A DNA stretch of 64,000 bases from Streptomyces sp. CB02959 (GTDB lineage Bacteria > Actinomycetota > Actinomycetes > Streptomycetales > Streptomycetaceae): contig NZ_NNBP01000008.1 in NCBI RefSeq assembly GCF_002803155.1, positions 186,001 through 250,000 on the forward strand, given 5' to 3'. The notes under the pieces were generated by a model that was not told the DNA's origin, made no database searches, and worked only from the letters and a program-made list of their open reading frames with translations. Each line of letters begins with the position of its first letter. Position 1 is the stretch's first letter. Below, one piece after another: positions 17,230 through 25,838 of the stretch. The position numbers were made by a program, and so were the translations under genes.

Positions 17230-18354
17230 ATGCGGATACTCGTCTGCTGCACCCACGCCGTCAGCCATGTCTTCCCGACCGTGAGTCTGGCCTGGGCCCT
17301 GCGGGCCGCCGGCCACGAAGTGGCGTACGCGGCCGCGCAGGACGGCCTGATCGCCCGTTCGGCCGGCTTCCCGGTCGTCGACGTCCTGCCGCATCTGACG
17401 ATGGCCGAGCTGTTCGGCAAGTTCGCGCAGGAGCGCCCCGACCTGATGCGGGAGATCGAGAAGGGCATCCCCGACCTCAAGGGCGCGGTGCCCGGATTCG
17501 CCTACCTCTGCTCGCAGTTGACCGACGGCACGGTCGCCGCCGCCGAGGCGTTCCGGCCGGATCTGATCCTGCACTCGGAGATGAACGGCGCCGCCCTGAT
17601 CGCCGCCGCCAAGCTGGGCGTCCCCGCCGTCGAGCAGGGCTTCGGCTTCGCCGACGCCACCGGCATCCCGGAACTGCTCGCCGAGCACATGGCCGACGCC
17701 GCGGACCGGCACGGTGTCACCGGACTGCCCGAGCGACGCGCCACCATCGAGGTGACCCCGCCCAGCATGGCGGCCGGCAGCGACGGCTGGACGATGCGCT
17801 GCGTGCCCTACAACGGCGGCGGAGTGCTGCCGGAGTGGCTCACCCGGCGGCCCGAACGGCCCCGGATCGGCGTCACGTTCGGCACCGTGTCGTCCCTGAC
17901 GAACGGGCTCGGCCCGCTCCAGCAGGTGATCGAGGCCGCGCCGGAGTTCGACGCGGAGTTCGTCTGCGCGCTCACCGAGGCCGAGATCGAGGGCCTGGGC
18001 ACCCTGCCGGACAACGTCCGCACCGCGAGCTGGCTGCCGCTCAACGCCCTGCTGGACACCTGCACCGCCGCCCTCCACCACGGCGGCGCCGCCAGCACCC
18101 TGACCGCGCTGCACACCGGACTCCCGCAGGTCGCCCTGCCCGGCGGCGGCTACCGCAGCATCTACGCGAACGCCATGGCCCGCCGCGGCGTCGGCCTGGT
18201 CTCGCCGTCGAGCGGCCTGGACACCGCGCTGATCGGGCGGCTCCTCACGGACCGGTCGCTGTACGAGGCGGCGGACGAGGTGCGCGCCGAGATCGCCGCC
18301 ATGCCCAGCCCCGCCGAACTCGTCCCGCGCCTGGTCGACCTGGCCGGCGCCTGA
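17230..18354 (+). CDS. GT-B NDP-sugar glycosyltransferase
   Basis: Natural-product glycosyltransferase of 374 residues, related to the macrolide/UDP-glucuronosyl type (GT1). The N-terminal acceptor half opens with RILVCCTHAVSHVFPTVSLA; the C-terminal donor half has the nucleotide-sugar signature with GVTFGTVSS, WLPLNALLD and LHHGGAASTLTALHTGLPQV (the HHGG motif). It probably transfers the dideoxy or deoxy sugar made by the DesI/DesII/Rml genes downstream. No DesVIII-type auxiliary P450-like partner is adjacent. Its promoter carries a SARP box. Acceptor unknown: the lipid/polyketide product or the RiPP. Confidence 0.85.
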   Translation: MRILVCCTHAVSHVFPTVSLAWALRAAGHEVAYAAAQDGLIARSAGFPVVDVLPHLTMAELFGKFAQERPDLMREIEKGIPDLKGAVPGFAYLCSQLTDGTVAAAEAFRPDLILHSEMNGAALIAAAKLGVPAVEQGFGFADATGIPELLAEHMADAADRHGVTGLPERRATIEVTPPSMAAGSDGWTMRCVPYNGGGVLPEWLTRRPERPRIGVTFGTVSSLTNGLGPLQQVIEAAPEFDAEFVCALTEAEIEGLGTLPDNVRTASWLPLNALLDTCTAALHHGGAASTLTALHTGLPQVALPGGGYRSIYANAMARRGVGLVSPSSGLDTALIGRLLTDRSLYEAADEVRAEIAAMPSPAELVPRLVDLAGA

Positions 18355-18400
18355 CCCGGGCCGGCACCCGCACCCACCGACACCGGACCGTCCGCCGCAC

Positions 18401-18540
18401 CACCCACCGGACCGTCCACCCGACCACCGGACGGTCCATCCGACCACCGGGCCATCCGCCGGACCACCGGACGGTCCATCCGACCACCGGGCCATCCGCC
18501 GGACCACCGGACGGTCCACCCGACCCCCGGACCACCCGTC
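18401..18540 (+). repeat. seven 20-bp tandem repeats
   Basis: Seven consecutive 20-bp units, consensus CGACCACCGGACGGTCCATC, fill most of the gap between the glycosyltransferase and the MFS gene. Units from 18421 alternate between two versions (ACGGTCCATC and GCCATCCGCC endings), giving a 40-bp super-period. The units contain GGACC...GGTCC inverted halves, so the RNA could fold. There are no spacers, so it is not a CRISPR array. Confidence 0.8.
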
Positions 18541-18570
18541 GGACCATCACGGACAGAAAGAGGGGACATC

Positions 18571-20130
18571 GTGGCCGATCAGCGCCACCCGAAGCGGTGG
18601 TGGATTCTCGCCGTCATCTGCATCTCCGTACTCACCGCGGTACTCGACAACACCGTGCTCAACGTCGCCATCCCGTCGATGTCGTCCGAGCTCGGCGCCA
18701 CCACCACCCAGCTCCAGTGGATCCTCAACGCCTACTCGCTCGTCCAGGCCGGGCTGCTGGTCGCGGCCGGCGGCCTCGGTGACCGCTACGGCCGCAAACG
18801 GGCGCTGGCCGGTGGCCTCGCCCTGTTCGGCGCCGGCTCGCTGGGCGCGGCGCTGTCCGGCACCGCGACGCAACTGATCGCCTCCCGTGCGGTGATGGGC
18901 GTCGGCGCGGCCTTCCTGATGGCCAGCTCGCTGGCCGTCCTGGTGCGGGTCTTCGACGACGCCGAGCGGCCCAAGGCGTTCGGCGCCTGGGCGGCCACCG
19001 CCGCCCTGGGCATCGCCATCGGCCCGCTGGTCGGCGGCTTCCTGCTGGCCAACTTCTGGTGGGGCTCGGTCTTCCTGGTCAACGTGCCGATCGCGCTGCT
19101 GGGGGCGATCGCGGTGTCGGTGCTGGTGCCCGAGACCCGCGATCCGGAGGGCGAGCGGCCCGACCTGCTCGGCGGCCTGCTGTCGATCGTGGCGACCGTC
19201 GGCCTGCTGTACGCGGTGACCGCCATCCCCGAGTACGGCTGGACCTCCGCGCAGGTCCTGCTGTCGGCGCTGGTCGGCGCGGCGGCCGCGGTCGGCTTCG
19301 CCGTCTGGTCGCGGAAGGCGGCCTACCCGATGCTGGACGTGGCGCTCTTCCGCGACCCGCGGTTCAGCGGTGCGGTGGCCGGCGGGGTGCTGGCCGCGCT
19401 CGGCATGGGCGGTGCGCTCTTCCTGCTCACCCAGCACCTCCAACTGGTGCTGGGCTACAGCGCGTTGGAGGCCGGGCTGCGGGTGGCGCCGATGGCCGTC
19501 TCGGTGTTCGTGTGCAGCAGCGTGGTCAGCCCCAAGGTGATCGCGGGCCTCGGCGCGCCGCGCACCGCGGCGGCCGGCCTCGCGGTCTCGGGCGTCGGGC
19601 TCGCGGTCCTCGCCTGGGTCGCCGCGGACGGTATCGGCTACGCCGGGATGCTGCTGGCCCTCGTCCTGATCGGCGCCGGCCTCGGCATCGCCATCCCGGT
19701 CACCGCCAACGCGTTGATGGGCGCCATCCCGCCGGAGCGGGCCGGCACCGGGTCGGGCGTCAACAGCGCCCTCCAGGAGCTCGGCACCGGCCTCGGCGTC
19801 GCGGTGCTCGGCGCGATCCTGATGGGCCGCTTCGTGTCCCTCGTGCCGTCCTCGGTGTCCGCCGCGGCGGACCGCTCGCTGCCGGCGGCTCTGGACGCCG
19901 CACACCGCCGGGGCGACGGCGGGGTCCTGGCGCAGGTGCAGCACGCCTTCACCTCCGGGATGTCGCTGAGCCTGCTGGTCGCCGCCGCGGCACTGCTGGT
20001 CGGCGGGGCGCTGGCCGGGCTGCTGATCGGACGGCAACCCGGTACGGCCGGGGCGCCCGGTACGGCCGAGGCACCCGGTGCCGCCACCCTCGGCGGCCCG
20101 GCCCAGGACGCTCCCGCCTCGGCGGTCTGA
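18571..20130 (+). CDS. MFS drug exporter, DHA2 (EmrB/QacA) family
   Basis: Fourteen-segment proton antiporter of 519 residues, expected to export the cluster product and give self-resistance. Family motifs are present: LDNTVLNVAIPSM in the first helix, GGLGDRYGRKRAL (motif A), and motif C-like AWAATAALGIAIGPLVGGFL. A Pro/Gly/Ala-rich cytoplasmic tail ends the protein. It starts at GTG 18571 with AGAGGGG upstream, just after the 20-bp repeat tract, and is followed 10 bp later by the sugar aminotransferase, so it belongs to the cluster 1 operon. Confidence 0.9.
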   Translation: MADQRHPKRWWILAVICISVLTAVLDNTVLNVAIPSMSSELGATTTQLQWILNAYSLVQAGLLVAAGGLGDRYGRKRALAGGLALFGAGSLGAALSGTATQLIASRAVMGVGAAFLMASSLAVLVRVFDDAERPKAFGAWAATAALGIAIGPLVGGFLLANFWWGSVFLVNVPIALLGAIAVSVLVPETRDPEGERPDLLGGLLSIVATVGLLYAVTAIPEYGWTSAQVLLSALVGAAAAVGFAVWSRKAAYPMLDVALFRDPRFSGAVAGGVLAALGMGGALFLLTQHLQLVLGYSALEAGLRVAPMAVSVFVCSSVVSPKVIAGLGAPRTAAAGLAVSGVGLAVLAWVAADGIGYAGMLLALVLIGAGLGIAIPVTANALMGAIPPERAGTGSGVNSALQELGTGLGVAVLGAILMGRFVSLVPSSVSAAADRSLPAALDAAHRRGDGGVLAQVQHAFTSGMSLSLLVAAAALLVGGALAGLLIGRQPGTAGAPGTAEAPGAATLGGPAQDAPASAV

Positions 20131-20140
20131 GGAGGCCGAC

Positions 20141-21439
20141 ATGCTGACGACAGGCGGCCGGCTCGCGGAGCGGCCACCGGCAACGGCGCGCGCCGGCCGG
20201 GCCAAGCGCACCGTCACGGACCTGGCCGTATTCGGCGGGCCGGCCGCCTTCCGGGAGGAGCTGAGCGTCGGCCGCCCCACCATCGGCGACCGCGCCCGGC
20301 TCCTCGCCCGGATCGGCGAGGCACTGGACCGGCGGTGGCTCAGCAACGACGGGCCGCTGGTCCGGGAGTTCGAACGACGGGTCGCCCGGGTCGCCGGCGT
20401 CCGGCACGCGGTGGCCACCAACAACGCCACCATCGGACTCCAACTCGCCATCCGCGCGGCGGAGTTGACGGGCGAGGTGATCGTGCCCGCGATGACCTTC
20501 GCGGCCACCGCGCACGCGGTCCGCTGGCTCGGCCTCGACCCGGTCTTCTGCGACGTCGACCCGGCCACCGGCAACCTCTCCCCGGCCGCCGTCGAAGCCG
20601 TCCTCACCCCGCGCACCACCGGCATCATCGGCGTGCACCTGTGGGGACGGCCCTGCCCGGTGCGGGAACTGGAGTCGCTCGCCGCGGCCCGCGGACTGAC
20701 CCTGCTGTTCGACTCGGCGCACGCCATCGGCGTCACCAGCGCCGGCCGGCCGGTCGGCGGCTTCGGCAGCGCCGAGGTCTTCAGCTTCCACGCCACCAAG
20801 GTCGTCAACGCCTTCGAGGGCGGCGCCGTCCTCACCGACGACGACGCCCTGGCCGAACGGGTCCGCAGCCTGCGCAACTTCGGCTTCGACGACGCCCGCG
20901 AGGTCCAGTGGGCGGGCACCAACGGCAAGATGGCCGAGAGCTCCGCCGCGATGGGCCTGACCTCCCTGGAGGCGATGCCCCGCACCGTGGCCCACAACCG
21001 GATGCTGCACCACGCCTACCGGGCCGGGCTGGCCGGCGTCCCCGCGCTGCGGCTGGCCGGCTTCGATGAGCGGGAGACCAACAACTACCAGTACGCGATC
21101 GTCGAGGCCGACCCGGCCTGCGGCCTGGGCCCGGACGACCTGCTGGAGGTGCTGCGCGCCGAAGGCGTCATCGGCCGCCGCTACTTCGCGCCCGGCTGCC
21201 ACCAGATGCGCCCCTACCGCACGCCCGACGCCGCGGTGCCGGTCCTCCCGCACACCGAGGCCCTGGCGGCGAAGGTCCTGGCCCTCCCCACGGGGACCCA
21301 ACTCGGCCCGGACGACGCCCGGGTGATCTGCGACATCCTGCGCGTCGCGGTGGACCACGGGCCGCTGACCGCCCACCGGGTCCGCGAGCGGCGCGCGGCC
21401 GCCACCCCGGCGCACGCCCCCGACGGACACCCCCGATGA
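20141..21439 (+). CDS. desI: DegT/DnrJ/EryC1 sugar aminotransferase (DesI-like)
   Basis: PLP-dependent aminotransferase of 432 residues. The ATG at 20141 has GGAGG upstream. Family motifs: LSNDGPLVREFERRVA, NNATIGLQLA, the cofactor Asp in FDSAHAIG, and the PLP-binding Lys in FSFHATKVVNAFEGG. The gene overlaps a DesII homologue by 4 bp, which identifies it as the DesI type: it would convert dTDP-4-keto-6-deoxyglucose to the 4-amino-4,6-dideoxy sugar. The pair then removes the C4 nitrogen. The alternative, an unrelated DegT enzyme, is unlikely given the neighbour. Confidence 0.85.
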   Translation: MLTTGGRLAERPPATARAGRAKRTVTDLAVFGGPAAFREELSVGRPTIGDRARLLARIGEALDRRWLSNDGPLVREFERRVARVAGVRHAVATNNATIGLQLAIRAAELTGEVIVPAMTFAATAHAVRWLGLDPVFCDVDPATGNLSPAAVEAVLTPRTTGIIGVHLWGRPCPVRELESLAAARGLTLLFDSAHAIGVTSAGRPVGGFGSAEVFSFHATKVVNAFEGGAVLTDDDALAERVRSLRNFGFDDAREVQWAGTNGKMAESSAAMGLTSLEAMPRTVAHNRMLHHAYRAGLAGVPALRLAGFDERETNNYQYAIVEADPACGLGPDDLLEVLRAEGVIGRRYFAPGCHQMRPYRTPDAAVPVLPHTEALAAKVLALPTGTQLGPDDARVICDILRVAVDHGPLTAHRVRERRAAATPAHAPDGHPR

Positions 21440-22890
21440 GTGAGGAACCGGACATGGCACTGGACTCGACCCGTGTGGCCGCGACGGAACTGGAGACGGT
21501 CGTCGGGGCGCGGCTGCCCGAGGGGGAACGGGCCGCCGCCGGCCGGCTGGCCGCGCTCGCCCAGTTCTACATCGACGACCCCTTCACCCACCTGGAGACC
21601 GCCCGCGCCCGCCTCGGCCTGGACCGCACGGAGTTCGCCCGGCACCTGGAACTCTTCGACTCCGTACCGGAGTTGCGACGGGCCGTCACCCAGGGGCCGA
21701 CCGGCAAGTACTGGGACAACACCTTCCTGCCGCTGGAGGCGTCCGGCGCGATCGACGCGGTCCTCGCAGGCCGCACCGCCTTCCCGCACCGGGTCGGCCT
21801 CTACCCCGGCCCGACCTGCATGTTCCGGTGCAGCTTCTGCATCCGCGTCACCGGCGCCCGCTACGAGGCCCGGTCCGTGACGCCCGGCAACGAGATGTTC
21901 GCCGCGCTGATCGACGAGGCCCCCACCGACGACCCCTACCGCTTCTACCTCTCCGGCGGCCTGGAGCCGCTGACCAACCCCGGCCTGGGCGAACTGATCA
22001 CCCACGCCGCCGGACGCGGCTTCAGACTCTCCTGCTACAGCAACTCCTTCGCCCTCACCGAGCAGGCCCTCACGCGCCAGCCCGGCCTGTGGGACCTGCA
22101 CGCCCTGCGCACCTCCCTCTACGGCACCGACGAGGCCGAATACCAGGCCACCACCACCAAGAAGGGCGCCTACGAGCGGGTCAAGAACAACATCAAGAAC
22201 CTGCTCCGGATGCGACGGGACCGCGGCTCGGACCTCCGCGTCGGCTTCAACTACGTCGTCCTGCCCGGCCAGGTCGCCCGCCTGCACCGCCTGATCGACC
22301 TGTTCGCCGAGATCAACGAGGCCGCCCCGGACCGCCCGGTCGACTTCCTCACCCTGCGCGAGGACTACAGCGGCGAGCCCGACGGACGGATCAGCCCCGC
22401 CGAGCGCGCCGAACTCCAGGAAACCCTGCTGGCCTTCGAGGAGTACGCCGCCCGCCGCACCCCGACCCTCAACGTCGACTACGGCTACGCCCTCAACAGC
22501 CTCCGCCAGGGCAAGGAGACCAAGCTGCTGCGGATCACCCCGCAGACCATGCGGCCGGCCGCCCACCCGCAGGTCGCCGTCCAGGTGGACGTCCTCGGCG
22601 ACGTCTACCTCTACCGGGAGGCCGGCTTCCCCGGACTCCCCGGGGCGGACCGCTACATCGCCGGCCGGGTCACCCCGCAGACCGGGCTGCGCGAGGTGAT
22701 CGGCAAGTACCTCGCCGAGGACCCGCACATCGTCCCCGCCCAGGGCGACGAGTTCTTCCTGGACGGCTTCGACCAGGCGGTGACCGCCCGGCTCAGCCAA
22801 CTGGAGGCCGACACCGGCGCCGGCTGGGCCGCCCACCGCGGACTGCTGCACCACACCGGCCCCGTGGCCTCGGCCGAGGAACGCCGCTGA
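21436..22890 (+). CDS. desII: radical SAM dTDP-4-amino-4,6-dideoxyglucose ammonia-lyase (DesII-like)
   Basis: Radical SAM deaminase of 484 residues, the usual length for DesII of the desosamine pathway. The [4Fe-4S] cluster motif is CMFRCSFC in YPGPTCMFRCSFCIRVTGAR (about residue 130). Further DesII landmarks: LSGGLEPLTNPGLGEL, SNSFALTEQAL, LRTSLYG, REDYSG, DYGYALNSLRQGK and VAVQVDVLGDVYLYREAGFP. The reaction deaminates and redox-isomerises the DesI product to dTDP-3-keto-4,6-dideoxyglucose, so the final sugar should lack the C4 hydroxyl. It overlaps desI by 4 bp. Confidence 0.88.
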   Translation: MSEEPDMALDSTRVAATELETVVGARLPEGERAAAGRLAALAQFYIDDPFTHLETARARLGLDRTEFARHLELFDSVPELRRAVTQGPTGKYWDNTFLPLEASGAIDAVLAGRTAFPHRVGLYPGPTCMFRCSFCIRVTGARYEARSVTPGNEMFAALIDEAPTDDPYRFYLSGGLEPLTNPGLGELITHAAGRGFRLSCYSNSFALTEQALTRQPGLWDLHALRTSLYGTDEAEYQATTTKKGAYERVKNNIKNLLRMRRDRGSDLRVGFNYVVLPGQVARLHRLIDLFAEINEAAPDRPVDFLTLREDYSGEPDGRISPAERAELQETLLAFEEYAARRTPTLNVDYGYALNSLRQGKETKLLRITPQTMRPAAHPQVAVQVDVLGDVYLYREAGFPGLPGADRYIAGRVTPQTGLREVIGKYLAEDPHIVPAQGDEFFLDGFDQAVTARLSQLEADTGAGWAAHRGLLHHTGPVASAEERR

Positions 22891-22928
22891 CCCCACCGAC
22901 GACCACGGCACAGACGAGGAGAAGCACA

Positions 22929-23354
22929 GTGAGCCTGACCGCGACCGGCAACTTCCGCGGCGAGACCTGGGAGGAGACCCCGTACGACGAGGCCGAGGGG
23001 GCACGCCTGACCCGCACCAGCCTGACCAAGAAGTTCTGGGGCGAACTGGACGGCGCCAGCACCGGCGAGATGCTGATGGCCAAGGGGCAGGTGGAGACCT
23101 CCGCCGCCTACGTCGGCTTCGAACGCTTCACCGGCCGAGTCCACGACCGCACTGGCACCTTCGTGCTGCGGCACAGCGCCCGCGCCACCGCCGCCGGCCG
23201 GGAGGCGCAGATCGACATCCTGCCCGACTCCGGCACCGGCGAACTGCGCGGCATCCGCGGGACCGGCCGGGTCCTCGACGCGGCCGACGGCAGCCACCCC
23301 TTCGTCCTGACCTACGACTTCGCCGGCCCCGCCCCCGACGGGTCGGACGGATGA
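22929..23354 (+). CDS. DUF3224 family protein
   Basis: Protein of 141 residues starting at GTG 22929, with AGGAGAAG just upstream. It opens with ATGNFRGETWEETPYDE, followed by KKFWGELDGASTGEMLMAKG and FVLRHSA, as in the actinobacterial DUF3224 beta-barrel family (allene-oxide-cyclase-like fold). No reaction is established for the family. It overlaps the methyltransferase gene by 4 bp and sits in the sugar operon, so a role in processing an intermediate is possible. Confidence 0.75.
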   Translation: MSLTATGNFRGETWEETPYDEAEGARLTRTSLTKKFWGELDGASTGEMLMAKGQVETSAAYVGFERFTGRVHDRTGTFVLRHSARATAAGREAQIDILPDSGTGELRGIRGTGRVLDAADGSHPFVLTYDFAGPAPDGSDG

Positions 23355-24094
23355 CCTCCGCGCCGGTGGCCTTCGACGCGGCCGCCGAACGGTACGACAC
23401 CGCGCTCGGCGGGCTGCCGCACGGCCGCCGGATCGCCGACGCGCTGGAGCCGTGGCTGGCCCCCGGCGCGGTCTTCGAACCGGGCGTCGGCACCGGCCTG
23501 GTGGCCGCCGCGTTCGCCGAACGCGGCCGGACCGTCGCCGGGGTCGACCTCTCGGTGCCGATGCTGGCCCGCGCCCGGCAGCGGCTCGGCGACGTGGTCG
23601 CGGTCGGCGACGCCCGGGCGCTGCCGCTGGCCGACGCCACCGTGGACAACGTCGTCCTGGTCAACGTCCTGCACCTGACCGGGGACGTGGCCGGCACCCT
23701 CGCCGAGGCGGTGCGGGTGCTGCGCCCCGGCGGGCGGCTGGTCGCGCTGCACGGCCGCCCGGAACCGGAACCCACCGACCTGATGGCCGCGGCCGCCGGG
23801 CTCGACGTCCTCCAGCGCCGGCCCGACGGCCCGGTCGAGGTCGCCGCGGCGCTGCGCGCACGGGGCGCCGCGCTCGTCGTGCAGCGCCGGGCGGTCGAGC
23901 AGTGGGCCCGGATGTCGCCCCGGGACCTGGCCCGGGCGATCACCGGGCGGCAGTTCTCGTACCTGATGGGGCTGGGCGCGGCGCAGTGGGAGGAGGTGGT
24001 GGAACCGGTACTGGCGGCGGTGCGTGCGCTGCCCGGCCAGGACCGGGCGCGCGAACAGTGCTGGCGCTGTTGCGTGACGGTGGCCGAGAAGTGA
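23351..24094 (+). CDS. class I SAM-dependent methyltransferase
   Basis: Methyltransferase of 247 residues. Motif I is FEPGVGTGLVAAAFAERG (about residue 38), followed by VAGVDLSVPMLARARQRL, DARALPLADATVDNVVLVNV (motif II region) and RVLRPGGRLVALHG. It resembles ubiquinone/menaquinone-type (methyltransf_11) enzymes. In the sugar operon it is a candidate 3-O-methyltransferase of the 4,6-dideoxyhexose (chalcose-like logic), but methylation of the aglycone is equally possible. Start overlaps the DUF3224 stop. Confidence 0.82.
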   Translation: MTSAPVAFDAAAERYDTALGGLPHGRRIADALEPWLAPGAVFEPGVGTGLVAAAFAERGRTVAGVDLSVPMLARARQRLGDVVAVGDARALPLADATVDNVVLVNVLHLTGDVAGTLAEAVRVLRPGGRLVALHGRPEPEPTDLMAAAAGLDVLQRRPDGPVEVAAALRARGAALVVQRRAVEQWARMSPRDLARAITGRQFSYLMGLGAAQWEEVVEPVLAAVRALPGQDRAREQCWRCCVTVAEK

Positions 24095-24405
24095 CCACGG
24101 CCGACCGGTGAAACGGGCCGGTCGAACGGTCCGGTGAAACGGAATACGGAAATACGCGCGAATTACCCGCGGTGCGAGTGTGGGAAGTCCGGGAATCCAC
24201 CCGCCGCCAGGTATTCTGCCGGCCTGCCCAATTTCCTTCGCGGCCCTCGGATGCGGAAAATCGATGCGGCTTGACACGGCTTCGCCGCATCGTCGAGTAT
24301 TCCCCAGGATTCCTGGGTTCCGGGATTCCTGGATTAGGGGATTCCGGAATTGCGGAATGCGTGAATTCCGGTCCGTTCCGGAACGTTGTGACAAGGAGAG
24401 CACGG
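24095..24405 (+). promoter_or_regulatory. AT-richer intergenic region with sigma70-like promoter and nested inverted repeats
   Basis: This 311-bp gap is clearly less GC-rich than its surroundings and has no gene. A promoter of the HrdB/sigma70 type is visible: TTGACA at 24271-24276, 18-bp spacer, GAGTAT at 24295-24300. The expected leader (24307-24405) contains many GATTCC/GGAATC-type inverted motifs (for example GGATTCCTGG twice and TTCCGGAA) that could fold. It should drive the YCII gene and the Rml genes. Confidence 0.5.
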
Positions 24406-24753
24406 ATGAAGTTCGCGATCGTCATGCTGGAGAACACCGAGTCCAGGAAGCTGCTGGACGAGGACCACCTCGCCTACCGCAAGCAGATCGAGGGGTGGAT
24501 GGGGGAGCAGGCGCAGGCCGGTACCCTCGTCGGAGGTGAGGCGTTCGAGACCGCCACGGTGGCTCCGGTGACGGTCCGCCGGTCCGCCGACGGCACCCGC
24601 GAGGCCGCCGAGGGCCCGTTCGCCGACGTCGACGAGACCCTCGGCGGGTTCATCCTCGTCGAGGCCGCCGACCGGGCCGCCGCCGTCGAGATCGCCAAGA
24701 CCTGGCCGACGCCCGAAACGCTTGAGGTGCGGCCCGTCTGGGCGGCCGAATAG
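24406..24753 (+). CDS. YCII-related (YciI/DGPF-domain) protein
   Basis: Small protein of 115 residues starting at ATG 24406 with AAGGAGAG upstream. MKFAIVMLENTE, the EGPFADVDETLGGFILVEAA signature (DGPF motif) and the C-terminal LEVRPVW place it in the YCII/YciI family, whose ferredoxin-like fold is often linked to sigma factors or small-molecule enzymes. The function is unknown. It lies between the DesII-type sugar genes and rmlB, downstream of a sigma70-like promoter. Confidence 0.75.
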   Translation: MKFAIVMLENTESRKLLDEDHLAYRKQIEGWMGEQAQAGTLVGGEAFETATVAPVTVRRSADGTREAAEGPFADVDETLGGFILVEAADRAAAVEIAKTWPTPETLEVRPVWAAE

Positions 24754-24848
24754 CCGACCGCATCGTCTGCGTCCCGCGGATGCGCCGGGTGCCGCGCCAC
24801 CGCGCGGCCCCGGCTTCGCGGGCCGACCGGAGGAGAAGGACGTAAACG

Positions 24849-25838
24849 ATGACCGAAAACGCAATTCTGGTGACCGGCGGCGCGGGATTCATCGGATCCC
24901 ATTACGTCCGCACGCTCCTCACCGGCCCCGAAACGGCCGACGTGACCCTCACCGTGCTCGACAAGCTCACCTACGCCGGAAATCCGGCCAATCTCCGGCC
25001 GGTCGAGGACCACCCCCGCTACCGCTTCGTACGCGGCGACATCGCCGACGCCGCCCTGGTCGGCGAGCTGGTCGCGGCCCACGGCACCGTCGTGCACTTC
25101 GCCGCCGAATCGCACGTGGACCGCTCCATCAGCAGCGCCGGCGACTTCGTCCGCACCAACGTGCTCGGTACCCAGGTGCTCCTGGACGCCGCACTGCGGG
25201 CCGGCGGCCGCCGCTTCGTCCACGTCTCCACCGACGAGGTCTACGGCTCGGTGCCGACCGGCTCCTCCCTGGAGACCGACCGGCTCGACCCCAACTCGCC
25301 CTACGCGGCCTCCAAGGCGTCCAGCGACCTGCTCGCCCTCGCCTACCACCGCACCCACGGCCTGGACGTGCGGGTCACCCGCTGCTCCAACAACTACGGC
25401 CCGTACCAGTTCCCCGAGAAGGTCATCCCGCTGTTCATCACCCGCCTCCTGGACGGCGGCACCGTCCCCCTCTACGGCGACGGCCTCAACGTCCGCGACT
25501 GGCTGCACGTCGACGACCACGTCCAGGGCATCGAAGCGGTCCGCACCGCCGGCCGCCCCGGCGAGATCTACAACATCGGCGGCGGCACCGAACTGACCAA
25601 CAAGGAACTGACCGGACTGCTGCTGGACGCCTGCGGCGCCGGCTGGGAGAGCGTCGAGTACGTCGCCGACCGGCAGGGCCACGACCGCCGCTACTCGGTC
25701 GACCACACCAAGATCGGCAAGGAGTTGGGGTACGCCCCGCGCCGCGACTTCACCACCGGCCTCGCCGAGACCGTCGCCTGGTACACCGCCCGCCGCGACT
25801 GGTGGCAGCCGCTGCTGCGGCGCGCCGCACTGCCGTGA
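24849..25838 (+). CDS. rmlB: dTDP-glucose 4,6-dehydratase
   Basis: RmlB/DesIV-type SDR of 329 residues converting dTDP-glucose to dTDP-4-keto-6-deoxyglucose, the common precursor for both DesI and the Rml branch. NAD site GGAGFIGSHYVR at residue 9, FAAESHVDRSI, catalytic Thr-Asp-Glu in VSTDEVYGS, YxxxK in YAASKASSD, and NNYGPYQFPEKVIPLFI. The RBS GGAGAAGG precedes ATG 24849. rmlD overlaps its stop by 4 bp. The glucose-1-phosphate thymidylyltransferase (RmlA) is not in the window. Confidence 0.93.
   Translation: MTENAILVTGGAGFIGSHYVRTLLTGPETADVTLTVLDKLTYAGNPANLRPVEDHPRYRFVRGDIADAALVGELVAAHGTVVHFAAESHVDRSISSAGDFVRTNVLGTQVLLDAALRAGGRRFVHVSTDEVYGSVPTGSSLETDRLDPNSPYAASKASSDLLALAYHRTHGLDVRVTRCSNNYGPYQFPEKVIPLFITRLLDGGTVPLYGDGLNVRDWLHVDDHVQGIEAVRTAGRPGEIYNIGGGTELTNKELTGLLLDACGAGWESVEYVADRQGHDRRYSVDHTKIGKELGYAPRRDFTTGLAETVAWYTARRDWWQPLLRRAALP

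Noticed and set aside
13363..18519. A minus-strand open frame of over 1700 codons
   Set aside because: Only its last 761 codons (from 15648) are real, the YcaO enzyme. The upstream part is antisense to the SARP and glycosyltransferase genes and is low-complexity, as expected in high-GC DNA.
18401..18540. Possible CRISPR array
   Set aside because: The 20-bp units are directly adjacent with no unique spacers and vary internally; this is a minisatellite-like tandem repeat.
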